64,000 bases of DNA, taken from Constantimarinum furrinae (lineage in GTDB: Bacteria > Bacteroidota > Bacteroidia > Flavobacteriales > Flavobacteriaceae). Positions 34,606 to 45,047 of this stretch are shown here, in pieces. Position numbers and translations under genes: made by a program. The notes below the pieces were generated by a model, which saw only the letters and a list, made by a program, of their open reading frames with translations, was not told the origin of the DNA and did not search any database. Where the stretch lies: contig NZ_CP052909.1 in NCBI RefSeq assembly GCF_014295415.1, positions 1,922,001-1,986,000 of the forward strand, in the 5' to 3' direction. Positions within the stretch are counted from its first letter, which is position 1; every line of letters begins with the position of its first letter.

Positions 34606-36429
34606 TTAATTTAATAATTCGGTTAGTTCTATTCCTTTTCTAAGTCTTGCAAGTCTTTTTTGTACAGATTCCCGCTCTAGAAATCTTGGTAATACAGGTT
34701 GTTTTAATACCTCCCTGTGCAACAATTCCTGAATGAGATTTATATGTGTAGTGTTAAATTTACCTGTATACAACGGTTCAAGTGCACCGCCATCTTTCAA
34801 ATAGTCCAACAGATCGATTAGACCTGCCAGATATACCGCATCTTTAGTGAGGCCTCCTCCGCGATAGATTCGCATAGTGATATAATATGCGGTTTTTTCC
34901 GGGAAATTATGACCCTTCTGCAAGAGCGTAAAGGTTTCAATAAAAGTGGCACCAAAGATCATTGAATTTGCTGCGATGACCCGCCCTGCTAGCAATCGGA
35001 GACGATTTACTGTGAGTCCGTTAACCAAATATTCGGCCAACACGGCAAGACCCTCCTGCAACTGATCGTAACCCGCAAAACCGGCGTACATTTGTTTAAT
35101 GGGCTGACGCTTTCCATTGCAGTAAGTGAGTATATGTGTTCCTATCTCATGTTGTATGAGGGCATCACAACGGTCGGCATCCATAGAAAGTTCTTCGCTT
35201 ATAAATAATCTGGTTTCAGAAACCATGATTCCGGCCACATCGCCACGTATTTCAAGACATAAAGGGATATTTGGGAATTTATCCTGATAATAGTTAAGCT
35301 CTTTCTGGGCGTGTTCGGCAAATTCATAACAGTTAAAGCGCTCTATCTTCGCCGGATTATCTCCCTGGGGAAACTTTTTAAGGATGGCATTGGCACCGTC
35401 AAGCACATGTTCTTCAATAATACCGTAGAGACTTTCTCCTATAAACCTGAAGTTATCTGTTCCTCGTTCTTCGAGCATGGTAAGCTGCTTTTCTATTTCC
35501 AGACGTTTGTCTCTAAGGATAAAAGATAAGGTAGGATCGTCTACTTTTTCAATAGGGATGTCGTATAATTTTCGTTTTTCCTGTTCCGGATCCAACGCAA
35601 TGAGTCGGTAATTAAAAGCAGGGGGCTTTTCGAAATTATTCTTCTTAAAAAGTTCCCATTGTCTCGTACTGTTTACCGGAGTGGTTCGGAGCAGAAATGA
35701 CATTTTCTCACTGATCTTTGCAAGGGTAGAATCGGCATCCAGAGTAATCCTGTCGATGTTTGTTTTACCCAGCATTAGATAATGATCGTAGGGATTTGAA
35801 GTTTGAACCCTTATAAATTCGTAAGCGGCACGCTTAATGATCTCTGAAAGGCGTGAAACAAATTTTCGGTAGAAAAGGGAAAAGATCTCATTCTCTTCAG
35901 GACGTTCGTAGATGGTAGGAACTGCCAGACCGATGATCAAACTACCCGATTCTTTCGTTTCTTCAACGTTAAGCAATCCTTCCAGGTGCTCGGGGTGTCG
36001 GGTATGTGTATCGGAAATGGTCACGCTAATTTCCGGGTAGATTACCCGTAATTCATTGATACCTTCTTCAAGTGCCTTAATGGTTGCCGGAGCCTTCGAT
36101 TTAGGGCATGAAATTTCAAACTCGGCCTGATGGTCTTTTCGTACCGGCCACATTTCAATTATGAGAAAGGCATTTAATTTTTTTGAAATATTAGTGGACA
36201 AGCACTCAAGCAAATCAGAAATTGGATACGAATCCTTTACTATTAGATAGGATCCCTGAGTTTTCAATAAACCTGAAAAAAGATGATCTGTTTTTTTGTA
36301 CCGATACACACAGATATAAGGGAGTAGTTTGTCAATATGAAGCAAACCACCGTCTGGTAAAGATTCATTTACCGGAAGTTCATTTTCCAAATTATGACAG
36401 ACTTGCTCTAATAGGTCGGTTTTGATCAT
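34606..36429 (-). CDS. QEGLA-motif metallopeptidase-like protein (DUF1704 family)
   Basis: This 607-residue cytosolic protein belongs to the family annotated as flavohemoglobin expression-modulating QEGLA motif protein (DUF1704). The zinc-site signature HExxxH is present as HEIGTH (His427, Glu428, His432), and QEGLA follows at 458-462 with Glu459 as a possible third ligand. The same family includes the human tubulin detyrosinase MATCAP, a C-terminal carboxypeptidase, so a carboxypeptidase role is a fair inference. Residues 1-230 are a separate N-terminal domain that I cannot assign. No signal peptide is seen. The ATP-grasp gene follows after eight bases, which couples a possible ligase with a possible peptidase. 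Confidence 0.85.
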   Translation of the reverse strand: MIKTDLLEQVCHNLENELPVNESLPDGGLLHIDKLLPYICVYRYKKTDHLFSGLLKTQGSYLIVKDSYPISDLLECLSTNISKKLNAFLIIEMWPVRKDHQAEFEISCPKSKAPATIKALEEGINELRVIYPEISVTISDTHTRHPEHLEGLLNVEETKESGSLIIGLAVPTIYERPEENEIFSLFYRKFVSRLSEIIKRAAYEFIRVQTSNPYDHYLMLGKTNIDRITLDADSTLAKISEKMSFLLRTTPVNSTRQWELFKKNNFEKPPAFNYRLIALDPEQEKRKLYDIPIEKVDDPTLSFILRDKRLEIEKQLTMLEERGTDNFRFIGESLYGIIEEHVLDGANAILKKFPQGDNPAKIERFNCYEFAEHAQKELNYYQDKFPNIPLCLEIRGDVAGIMVSETRLFISEELSMDADRCDALIQHEIGTHILTYCNGKRQPIKQMYAGFAGYDQLQEGLAVLAEYLVNGLTVNRLRLLAGRVIAANSMIFGATFIETFTLLQKGHNFPEKTAYYITMRIYRGGGLTKDAVYLAGLIDLLDYLKDGGALEPLYTGKFNTTHINLIQELLHREVLKQPVLPRFLERESVQKRLARLRKGIELTELLN

Positions 36430-36599
36430 AGTATCCTAAATTACTATAAATACATCACCGATGCTTTTTATGAAAGCGTATTTAGCATACATTTAACTGA
36501 AAACAATGGTTCTCTAACGAAATATTTAGAATTGTGAAACGGTGAAAAAAAGCTGTTAAATTTTTCTAATATCCATTTAGGCAACTTATTTTTTTCAAT

Positions 36600-36607
36600 T
36601 ACTTTTG
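36600..36607 (+). promoter_or_regulatory. -7 box TACTTTTG immediately before guaA
   Basis: A perfect TAnnTTTG box ends only three bases before the ATG at 36611. If it is used, the transcript would begin at or next to the start codon, making a leaderless mRNA. Confidence 0.5.
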
Positions 36608-36610
36608 CCT

Positions 36611-38140
36611 ATGCAAAATAACGTCCTCATTTTAGATTTTGGATCGCAGTACACCCAGCTCATTGCCAGACGAGTTAGAGAATTGAATATTTACTGCGAA
36701 ATTCACCCTTATCACAATATTCCTGAGAATTTAGATGATTTTAAAGCGGTCATTTTATCCGGTAGCCCGTTTTCGGTGCGCGCCGTGGATGCTCCGCATC
36801 CCGACCTTTCCCGAATAAAAGGTCACAAACCGCTATTGGCGGTTTGTTACGGCGCGCAATATCTCGCACATTTTCATGGAGGTAGCGTCGAACCGTCTAA
36901 TATTAGAGAATACGGAAGGGCAAAACTTTCAACAATTTATGGTAGCAACGGACTCTTTGCCGGAATTGAAGAGGGTACTCAGGTGTGGATGAGCCATAGT
37001 GATACCATTGCGAAACTTCCAGAAAACGGAGTGCAACTTGCCAGTACCAAAGACGTGGGTATTGCTGCATATCAAATTGAAGGGGAAGAGACATATGCCA
37101 TTCAATTTCATCCTGAGGTTTACCACACCACCGATGGTAAACAATTGTTAGAAAATTTTCTGGTACACATCGCCGGGGTAGCTCAATCATGGACCCCAGC
37201 TGCCTTTGTAGACACTACGGTGGAACAATTAAAAGATAAGCTAGGCAACGATAAAGTGGTTCTTGGTCTAAGCGGAGGTGTGGACTCCACCGTGGCAGCT
37301 ACTTTACTCCATAAAGCGATTGGAAAGAATCTGTACTGCATTTTCGTCAATAACGGTTTGCTGCGGAAGGATGAGTTTGAAAGCGTTCTACACCAGTATA
37401 AGGACATGGGACTGAATGTAAAAGGGGTTGATGCTTCGGCACGCTTCTTGAAAGCCCTCGAGGGTGAAAGTGATCCTGAAAAAAAGCGAAAGGCTATAGG
37501 AAATGCCTTTATTGAAGTGTTCGATGATGAGGCACATCAGGTTACTAATGTGGATTGGTTGGCGCAGGGAACCATTTATCCCGATGTGATTGAAAGTGTT
37601 TCAGTAAACGGACCATCGGTGACCATTAAGTCACATCATAATGTGGGGGGGTTACCCGACTTTATGAAACTAAAGATAGTAGAACCATTGCGAATGTTGT
37701 TTAAGGATGAGGTGCGTAGAGTAGGAGCCGAACTGGGAATAGACAAACAATTACTGGGAAGACACCCTTTTCCCGGACCCGGACTTGCGATTCGTATATT
37801 AGGTGATATTACTGCCGAAAAAGTACGTATCTTACAAGAGGTAGATGCTATTTTTATTAATGGTTTAAGGGAATGGGGTCTGTACGATAAAGTGTGGCAG
37901 GCCGGAGCGATCCTACTGCCGGTACAAAGCGTTGGCGTAATGGGAGATGAACGAACCTATGAAAAAGTAGTGGCGCTAAGAGCGGTAGAATCGACTGATG
38001 GAATGACAGCCGATTGGGTAAATTTACCTTATGAATTTTTACAGGAAACAAGCAATCATATAATAAACCGGGTAAAAGGCGTTAATAGAGTAGTGTACGA
38101 TATTAGTTCGAAGCCACCCGCAACAATTGAATGGGAATAA
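36611..38140 (+). CDS. guaA: GMP synthase (glutamine-hydrolysing)
   Basis: GuaA converts XMP to GMP with ATP and glutamine, the last step of guanine nucleotide synthesis. The 509-residue protein has a class I amidotransferase domain with Cys79 (AVCYGAQYL), His167 and Glu169 (FHPEV), then an ATP-pyrophosphatase domain with the PP-loop LSGGVDST. The C-terminal dimerisation domain ends [10 protein letters not shown], as in the family. I chose ATG 36611; the frame extends two codons to a TTG at 36605, but that lies inside the promoter box. A LysM-protein gene follows four bases after the stop. Confidence 0.97.
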   Translation: MQNNVLILDFGSQYTQLIARRVRELNIYCEIHPYHNIPENLDDFKAVILSGSPFSVRAVDAPHPDLSRIKGHKPLLAVCYGAQYLAHFHGGSVEPSNIREYGRAKLSTIYGSNGLFAGIEEGTQVWMSHSDTIAKLPENGVQLASTKDVGIAAYQIEGEETYAIQFHPEVYHTTDGKQLLENFLVHIAGVAQSWTPAAFVDTTVEQLKDKLGNDKVVLGLSGGVDSTVAATLLHKAIGKNLYCIFVNNGLLRKDEFESVLHQYKDMGLNVKGVDASARFLKALEGESDPEKKRKAIGNAFIEVFDDEAHQVTNVDWLAQGTIYPDVIESVSVNGPSVTIKSHHNVGGLPDFMKLKIVEPLRMLFKDEVRRVGAELGIDKQLLGRHPFPGPGLAIRILGDITAEKVRILQEVDAIFINGLREWGLYDKVWQAGAILLPVQSVGVMGDERTYEKVVALRAVESTDGMTADWVNLPYEFLQETSNHIINRVKGVNRVVYDISSKPPATIEWE

Positions 38141-38144
38141 ACTT

Positions 38145-40040
38145 ATGAGAATAGTCATCTATATAGCATTTCTTTGTTGGTTTACGGTGGGATGCGGTGC
38201 TGTAAGTCAGCAGGAGTACAAAACCCACAAGGTAGAGAAAGGAGAAACCGTTTATAGTATTTCTAAAAAATACAGTATCTCCAGTGAAGATATTTACCGG
38301 TTAAATCCCGATTCTAAAAATGGAATTTCTGAGAATACCGTACTCATCCTCCCTCAGAATTCAGTGGTTTCAACCGCCGGAATCACGTTTAAAACACATA
38401 GAGTAAAAAGAAAGGAAACTATTTTCGGGATTGCACAACTCTATAATATTTCGGTAGACGATATTAAAAAATACAATAAAGAACTTTATTCACGGCAATT
38501 AAAAAAAGGAGAGCGTATTCAGATTCCGGTAGGAAATGTACCCACCACTACAACTGTGGTTTCCAATACCGTTGAAACAAGTACTTCGGAAGGCGGGATA
38601 CACACGGTTATGCCCAAGGAGACAAAATACGGAATTGCCAGAAAGTATGGGATTACCATTGCCGAACTTGAACAATTGAATCCTGGGATGGGCGAAAACC
38701 TTCAGATTGGCGCCGTTCTTTCGGTTCCGGAAGATTCAGTAATAGATTCTGCAACCATCGAGGATGAAAGTTATGAATTTTACGAGGTGCAGCCTAAAGA
38801 AGGGTTTTTCAGATTAAAAGTAAAACTCGGACTTTCAGAAGAAGCGATCGTTGCGCTCAACCCGTACGCAAAAGACGGTCTTAAAGCAGGGATGATCCTT
38901 AAAATTCCCAAAAAGGGGGATGAGGAAATGGGACCTTCGCAAATCGTTAATCTTGAAAATAGTATTGTTAACCGAAAGAAAAAGCAAATTGCAGTGATGC
39001 TGCCGTTCCAACTTTCAAAAATCGATTCCGATTCGCTTCAGAACAATGCCGGTCTCATAAGAGAAAACGGTGCTTTACGTGTGGCGCTGGACTTCTACAG
39101 CGGAGTACTTATGGCGGCCGAATTTGCGAAGGATAAAGGCATTTCAGTACAATTGGATGTCTACGATACCGAAGGTATCGAATCTAAGGTAGGTCGAATT
39201 ATTTCATCCAATAATTTTGATGATGTGGACGCCGTTATTGGTCCGTTACTCTGGAAAAATGTTGAACGTGCGGTGTCAGAGTTGAAGCGTAGCGATACGC
39301 CAGTTTTTTCACCTCTAAGTAACAGGGAGATAAAAATATCTTCAAATCTATTTCAGACACTACCCAGTGATGAAATGCTGCAAACTGCAATGCTATCTTA
39401 TCTCGAGAAAAATAGTGAGGGAAAAAATGTGATCATTATAAGTGATCCAAAACATTCGTCAGTAAAAAATACCATTCTCTCTGCTATTCCGAATGCAAAA
39501 GCGATTTCTCCCAGAGAGAAAGGCTTTTTATACGCCACAGACATTAGTGGAAAGATTGAAAATGGCGGGCAGAATTGGATTATTTTAGCTTCTTCAGACC
39601 CTGTGATCGTTAGCAATGTGGTAGGTTTATTAAATGGGATGCCTCAATCGTATAATCTCAGATTATTTACCTTAGATAAAAATGACGCTTACGATTACCA
39701 CGATGTATCTAATGTCCATCTCGCAAAACTCCATTTTACTTTTCCTTCAGTGAGTAAAAGCTATGATTTTAATGACAAAAATGCATTTTTAGTAAGCTAT
39801 AAGAATAAATATGATGTGTTGCCCAACAAATACGCAGTACGAGGCTTTGATGTAACGTACGACGTGTTACTTCGGCTGGCATCAGCAGATGATGTGTACG
39901 AAGCCAGTAGTGGAAATATTGAAACCGAGTATATTGAAAACAAGTTTCGCTATTCAAAAAAACTTTTTTCTGGATATCAGAATCAGGCGTTTTACATCAT
40001 TAAGTTTAACAAGGACCTTAATTTTGAAGTCGTAGAATGA
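38145..40040 (+). CDS. LysM-repeat protein with a C-terminal periplasmic-binding-protein-like domain
   Basis: This 631-residue exported protein has a signal peptide (MRIVIYIAFLCWFTVGC); TVGC could serve as a weak lipobox. LysM modules follow at about 24-70 (THKVEKGETVYSISKKY), 83-130 (THRVKRKETIFGIAQLY) and 150-195 (HTVMPKETKYGIARKY), plus one weaker module to about 255; these bind peptidoglycan. From about 275 the chain has a type 1 periplasmic-binding fold (KQIAVMLPFQL, ALDFYSGVLMAAEFAK, DAVIGPLLWKNVE). The same fold forms the C-terminal half of LpoA, the lipoprotein that activates a peptidoglycan synthase. A role in wall synthesis is inference. I chose ATG 38145, four bases after guaA; its stop overlaps the OsmC gene start. 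Confidence 0.82.
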   Translation: MRIVIYIAFLCWFTVGCGAVSQQEYKTHKVEKGETVYSISKKYSISSEDIYRLNPDSKNGISENTVLILPQNSVVSTAGITFKTHRVKRKETIFGIAQLYNISVDDIKKYNKELYSRQLKKGERIQIPVGNVPTTTTVVSNTVETSTSEGGIHTVMPKETKYGIARKYGITIAELEQLNPGMGENLQIGAVLSVPEDSVIDSATIEDESYEFYEVQPKEGFFRLKVKLGLSEEAIVALNPYAKDGLKAGMILKIPKKGDEEMGPSQIVNLENSIVNRKKKQIAVMLPFQLSKIDSDSLQNNAGLIRENGALRVALDFYSGVLMAAEFAKDKGISVQLDVYDTEGIESKVGRIISSNNFDDVDAVIGPLLWKNVERAVSELKRSDTPVFSPLSNREIKISSNLFQTLPSDEMLQTAMLSYLEKNSEGKNVIIISDPKHSSVKNTILSAIPNAKAISPREKGFLYATDISGKIENGGQNWIILASSDPVIVSNVVGLLNGMPQSYNLRLFTLDKNDAYDYHDVSNVHLAKLHFTFPSVSKSYDFNDKNAFLVSYKNKYDVLPNKYAVRGFDVTYDVLLRLASADDVYEASSGNIETEYIENKFRYSKKLFSGYQNQAFYIIKFNKDLNFEVVE

Positions 40041-40441
40041 GCACCTCTAAAGTAACTTATCTGGGAGATCTGCGTACCGAATGTGTACACCTAAAATCGG
40101 GAAGTACATATATCACCGATGCTCCTACCGATAATAACGGAAAGGGAGAAGCATTTTCACCTACCGATACGGTTGCCACAGGTTTGGCCAATTGCATGCT
40201 AACCGTGATGGGTATAAAAGCACGGGCTCTTGATGTAGTACTCGATGGCTCTCAAGCCGAGGTGACAAAAACCATGGCGAGCGACCCCAGAAGAATTTCT
40301 AAGATAGAAGTGGTGATGCAATTACCTGAAGGTGTTAGCGATAAACATAAGAAGATTCTGGAAAATACCGCGAGAACCTGTCCTGTTGAACAAAGTCTGC
40401 ATCCCGATATTGAGCGTGTAGTGGTTTTTAACTGGGGCTAA
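40037..40441 (+). CDS. OsmC family protein
   Basis: This 134-residue protein belongs to the OsmC/Ohr superfamily of thiol-dependent peroxidases. The two conserved Cys are visible in GLANCMLTVMG and NTARTCPVEQSLHP, spaced as in OsmC. Such proteins detoxify organic hydroperoxides with reducing power from lipoylated proteins or low-molecular-weight thiols. Its ATG overlaps the stop of the LysM gene by four bases, indicating translational coupling, although no functional link between the two is obvious. Confidence 0.88.
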   Translation: MSTSKVTYLGDLRTECVHLKSGSTYITDAPTDNNGKGEAFSPTDTVATGLANCMLTVMGIKARALDVVLDGSQAEVTKTMASDPRRISKIEVVMQLPEGVSDKHKKILENTARTCPVEQSLHPDIERVVVFNWG

Positions 40442-40499
40442 GATCTCTATTTGAGCATTTTATGCTCAATATTTTTTAATTTTCTTCGTTAGTGAAAAT

Positions 40500-41036
40500 A
40501 TGAGATTTCTCTTCCTTCTTTTAACGCTTTCACTGTTTTCTTTTTCTTCGGAAAATGATAAAGAGAAGATGCAGTGGGATGAAAACCGTAAGCTAACATG
40601 GGCAGATTTTCAAGGCCGTCCTCAGGCAGGTAATGATTTTGTTGCCAGCACCAACAGCGGAATTTCCTTTTCCTATTCCTTTAGGATCGAAAACGGAAAA
40701 CTCGATCTGGACTATTCTATTCAAAGTAATTTTTATCCTAAGCTCTCCTGGTATAAACGTGGGAATGTTTCAGATTACATATTGGAGCACGAACAGACAC
40801 ATTTCGATATTTCAGAATTGTTTGCCAGAAAGCTTCGGAAGAAAATGGTGGAGACCGGTTTTTCTTCCAATCCGAAAAAAGAGATCGATGCGATCTATCA
40901 AAAAAATGAACAGGAACGTCGTGCCTTTCAAAATCGATACGACGCCGAAACCGACCACTCTAAAAATCCGGAAGCCGAATACAAATGGCGCGAACTGGTG
41001 AAGACGCAATTAGATTTCTATGAACGATGGAAATAA
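40500..41036 (+). CDS. DUF922-type secreted zinc-peptidase-like protein
   Basis: This 178-residue protein has a signal peptide (FLFLLLTLSLFSFSS) and the motif HEQTHFDI (His97, Glu98, His101), a HExxH zinc site. The pattern W-x-D-F near the N-terminus (LTWADFQGRP) is typical of the DUF922 family, predicted zinc-dependent proteases. The C-terminal half is highly charged and probably helical. The 3' end overlaps the next gene by 17 bases. The substrate is unknown. Confidence 0.75.
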   Translation: MRFLFLLLTLSLFSFSSENDKEKMQWDENRKLTWADFQGRPQAGNDFVASTNSGISFSYSFRIENGKLDLDYSIQSNFYPKLSWYKRGNVSDYILEHEQTHFDISELFARKLRKKMVETGFSSNPKKEIDAIYQKNEQERRAFQNRYDAETDHSKNPEAEYKWRELVKTQLDFYERWK

Positions 41037-41268
41037 TTCAGCTCCCGTAAACCCTCTACCCAATCCCGGGCATCTCGAAGAATTAGCAAATTATAAAATG
41101 CCCTTTGGGAAGTATAAGGATCGATATCTGGTAAATCTTCCGGAAGCCTACTTCGTTTGGTTCAAACAGAAGGGTTTTCCTCAGGGAAAACTGGGATTAT
41201 TTATGCAAGAAATGCATGAGATCAAGATCAACGGACTGGAAGATCTGGTGCGGAAATTAATTCGATGA
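41020..41268 (+). CDS. DUF3820 small protein
   Basis: This 82-residue protein matches DUF3820: MPFGKYKDRYLVNLPEAYFVWFKQKGFPQGKLG. The same module occurs at the C-terminus of the exonuclease at 16897-17670 (FAFGKHKGKKVLDV ... YFGWLLNADFP). It is a predicted nucleic-acid-linked or structural domain without an experimental function that I know of. The start ATG lies inside the end of the DUF922 gene, 17 bases before its stop, so the two genes are co-translated although the first product is exported and this one is not. Confidence 0.82.
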   Translation: MNDGNNSAPVNPLPNPGHLEELANYKMPFGKYKDRYLVNLPEAYFVWFKQKGFPQGKLGLFMQEMHEIKINGLEDLVRKLIR

Positions 41269-41311
41269 GCCATCATATTAGCTTTCCACCCTGTTTATTG
41301 AAATTTGTTTA

Positions 41312-41340
41312 TTGCCTTCTGCAATAAAAACGTACCTTTG
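41312..41340 (+). promoter_or_regulatory. Promoter of pyrG
   Basis: TTG at 41312-41314, an 18-base spacer and a perfect -7 box TACCTTTG at 41333-41340 lie 33 bases before the pyrG ATG. The leader includes AAAGGGACACC, a possible but unusual purine-rich ribosome site. Confidence 0.6.
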
Positions 41341-41352
41341 CATCCCGTATAG

Positions 41353-42990
<1,638 letters not shown>

Positions 42991-43090
42991 ACCGACAATT
43001 TGGCTGAATTCCGTTTTCGGGCGGGATTCTTGATTACGACTGAAAAGAACATAAATTTAATTATTTCCGGCAGCGTACCGGAATCACGAT

Positions 43091-44980
43091 ATGGAAGAAA
43101 AGAAATTTGATATTAACTCGCTTATCGGGTTCGTTTTAATAGGAGGAATACTGGTTTGGATGCTTTATTTACAGAGTCCGACTCCGGAGGAGATAGAAGC
43201 CGAAAAGGCAAAGCAGGAACAACTTACAGAAGAAAATTCTCCAGCACAGAAAGATACTACTACGACGCTGGACGATGGTATTTCAGAAATGACCGCAGAA
43301 ACTACTCCTGGAGATTCTCTGGCTTTCGAGAAACTTAAAACAACGCTGGGTTCATTTGCGTATTCGGGTACTCTGTCCTCTGCGACAGATGCTACCACGA
43401 CCCTTGAAAATGATGTTCTGTTATTAAAGATTAGTAATAAAGGCGGTTATATTACCGAGGCAATGTTAAAAGAGCACACCACTTATACAGGAGAACAGGT
43501 GTATCTTATCAAAGACGGTAATGCTTCGCTAAATCTTCAATTCAATTCAGAGAATAGAACGCTTAATACCAGAGACCTCTACTTTGAACCGTCTGTTTCT
43601 CAATCGGGTGAGAATACGGTTTTAACGATGCGTTTAAAAACTTCGGAAAGCGCGTTCATTGAATATCGCTACGAACTTTCTCCCGGAGAATATATGCTCG
43701 GATTTAGTCTGCGCTCTCAGGGACTGGATGGGATCGTAAATACAACGCAACCCATGTACCTGGACTGGAATATGAAGGGGTATCGGCATGCTAAAAGTAT
43801 CTCGTACGAAAACCGCTATTCACGTCTTACCTATGAATTTGAAAATGGAGATGATCATTCAAAACTCGATCCCACGGGGGAAGATGAAGAAAACGAGAAG
43901 GATGTGACATGGATGAACTTCCGTCAGCATTTTTTCAGCTCCATGATCCTTACAGATACTCCCTTCAGGGAAGTGCGATTAACCTCATTGGATCTGGTTG
44001 AAGATGAAGAGATAGATACCGTATATACTAAACAATATGGAGCAAAAATGTTACTGGAACCTTCCGGTGGTGGTATTGCCTATAACATGGACATGTATTA
44101 CGGTCCTACCGATTACCAAATATTAAAGAAATACGATCGAAATCTGGATGAGGCCATGCCGTTGGGATGGGGTATCTTCGGAATGATCAACAAATACCTT
44201 ATCATTCCGTTATTCGGATTTTTGAGTGGCATGCTTCCTGCAGGGATCGCGATCATCGTGCTTACCATACTTATCAAATTAGCTTTGTCTCCGGTTCAGT
44301 ACAAACAGTATCTCTCACAAATGAAAATGAAGATACTGAAGCCCGAACTTGATGAGATCCGTAAAAAATATGAAGGCAACTCAATGAAGATCCAACAGGA
44401 AACCCTGAAGCTTCAGAATGTTGCCGGGGCTAGTCCGTTAAAAGGATGTTTACCGGCCTTACTGCAGATTCCGGTCTTCTATGCCTTATTTACGTTTTTT
44501 CCAACGGCTTTCGATTTGAGACAAAAGAGTTTTCTTTGGGCCGAAGACCTTTCCAGTTACGATACCATAGCCGAATTACCGTTTCACATTCCGTTTTATG
44601 GTGATCATGTTAGTTTATTTCCGATCCTCGCATCCATTGCTATCTTCGTTTATATGATGATGACCATGGGGCAGAGTATGCAGGCCACACAGCAGCCGGG
44701 AATGCCTAATATGAAATTTTTAATGTATCTCTCTCCGCTCTTTATGTTGGTGTTCTTCAACAATTATGCGAGTGGATTATCCTTGTATTATTTTGTCTCC
44801 AATCTCATTACCATTGGAATCATGTTGGTGATCAAGAATTTTATTCTCGACGAAGATAAGATCCATGCTAAAATTCAGGCGAATAAGAAAAAGCCAAAGA
44901 AAAAGAATCGTTTTCAGCGTAAGATGGCCGAAATGATGGAACAGGCAGAACAGCAAAAAAATGCTGGCAAACGCAAGTAA
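43091..44980 (+). CDS. yidC: Membrane protein insertase YidC
   Basis: YidC inserts and folds inner-membrane proteins, with or without the Sec translocon. The 629-residue protein has an N-terminal membrane segment (IGFVLIGGILVWMLYL), a large periplasmic P1 domain (about 30-355) and the conserved C-terminal five-helix core (GMLPAGIAIIVLTILIKLALSPVQYKQYLSQMKM). The core contains the hydrophilic-groove Arg region and ends in a long basic tail (KKKPKKKNRFQRKM) that contacts the ribosome. The length is normal for Gram-negative YidC. It complements ftsY elsewhere in the window in the co-translational insertion route. Confidence 0.97.
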   Translation: MEEKKFDINSLIGFVLIGGILVWMLYLQSPTPEEIEAEKAKQEQLTEENSPAQKDTTTTLDDGISEMTAETTPGDSLAFEKLKTTLGSFAYSGTLSSATDATTTLENDVLLLKISNKGGYITEAMLKEHTTYTGEQVYLIKDGNASLNLQFNSENRTLNTRDLYFEPSVSQSGENTVLTMRLKTSESAFIEYRYELSPGEYMLGFSLRSQGLDGIVNTTQPMYLDWNMKGYRHAKSISYENRYSRLTYEFENGDDHSKLDPTGEDEENEKDVTWMNFRQHFFSSMILTDTPFREVRLTSLDLVEDEEIDTVYTKQYGAKMLLEPSGGGIAYNMDMYYGPTDYQILKKYDRNLDEAMPLGWGIFGMINKYLIIPLFGFLSGMLPAGIAIIVLTILIKLALSPVQYKQYLSQMKMKILKPELDEIRKKYEGNSMKIQQETLKLQNVAGASPLKGCLPALLQIPVFYALFTFFPTAFDLRQKSFLWAEDLSSYDTIAELPFHIPFYGDHVSLFPILASIAIFVYMMMTMGQSMQATQQPGMPNMKFLMYLSPLFMLVFFNNYASGLSLYYFVSNLITIGIMLVIKNFILDEDKIHAKIQANKKKPKKKNRFQRKMAEMMEQAEQQKNAGKRK

Positions 44981-45047
44981 TTCTTTTTCGGCATCGTTTT
45001 TGAAAAATGTAAGATGTATTCAATAGAATAGAAAATCTTTCGTTTAT

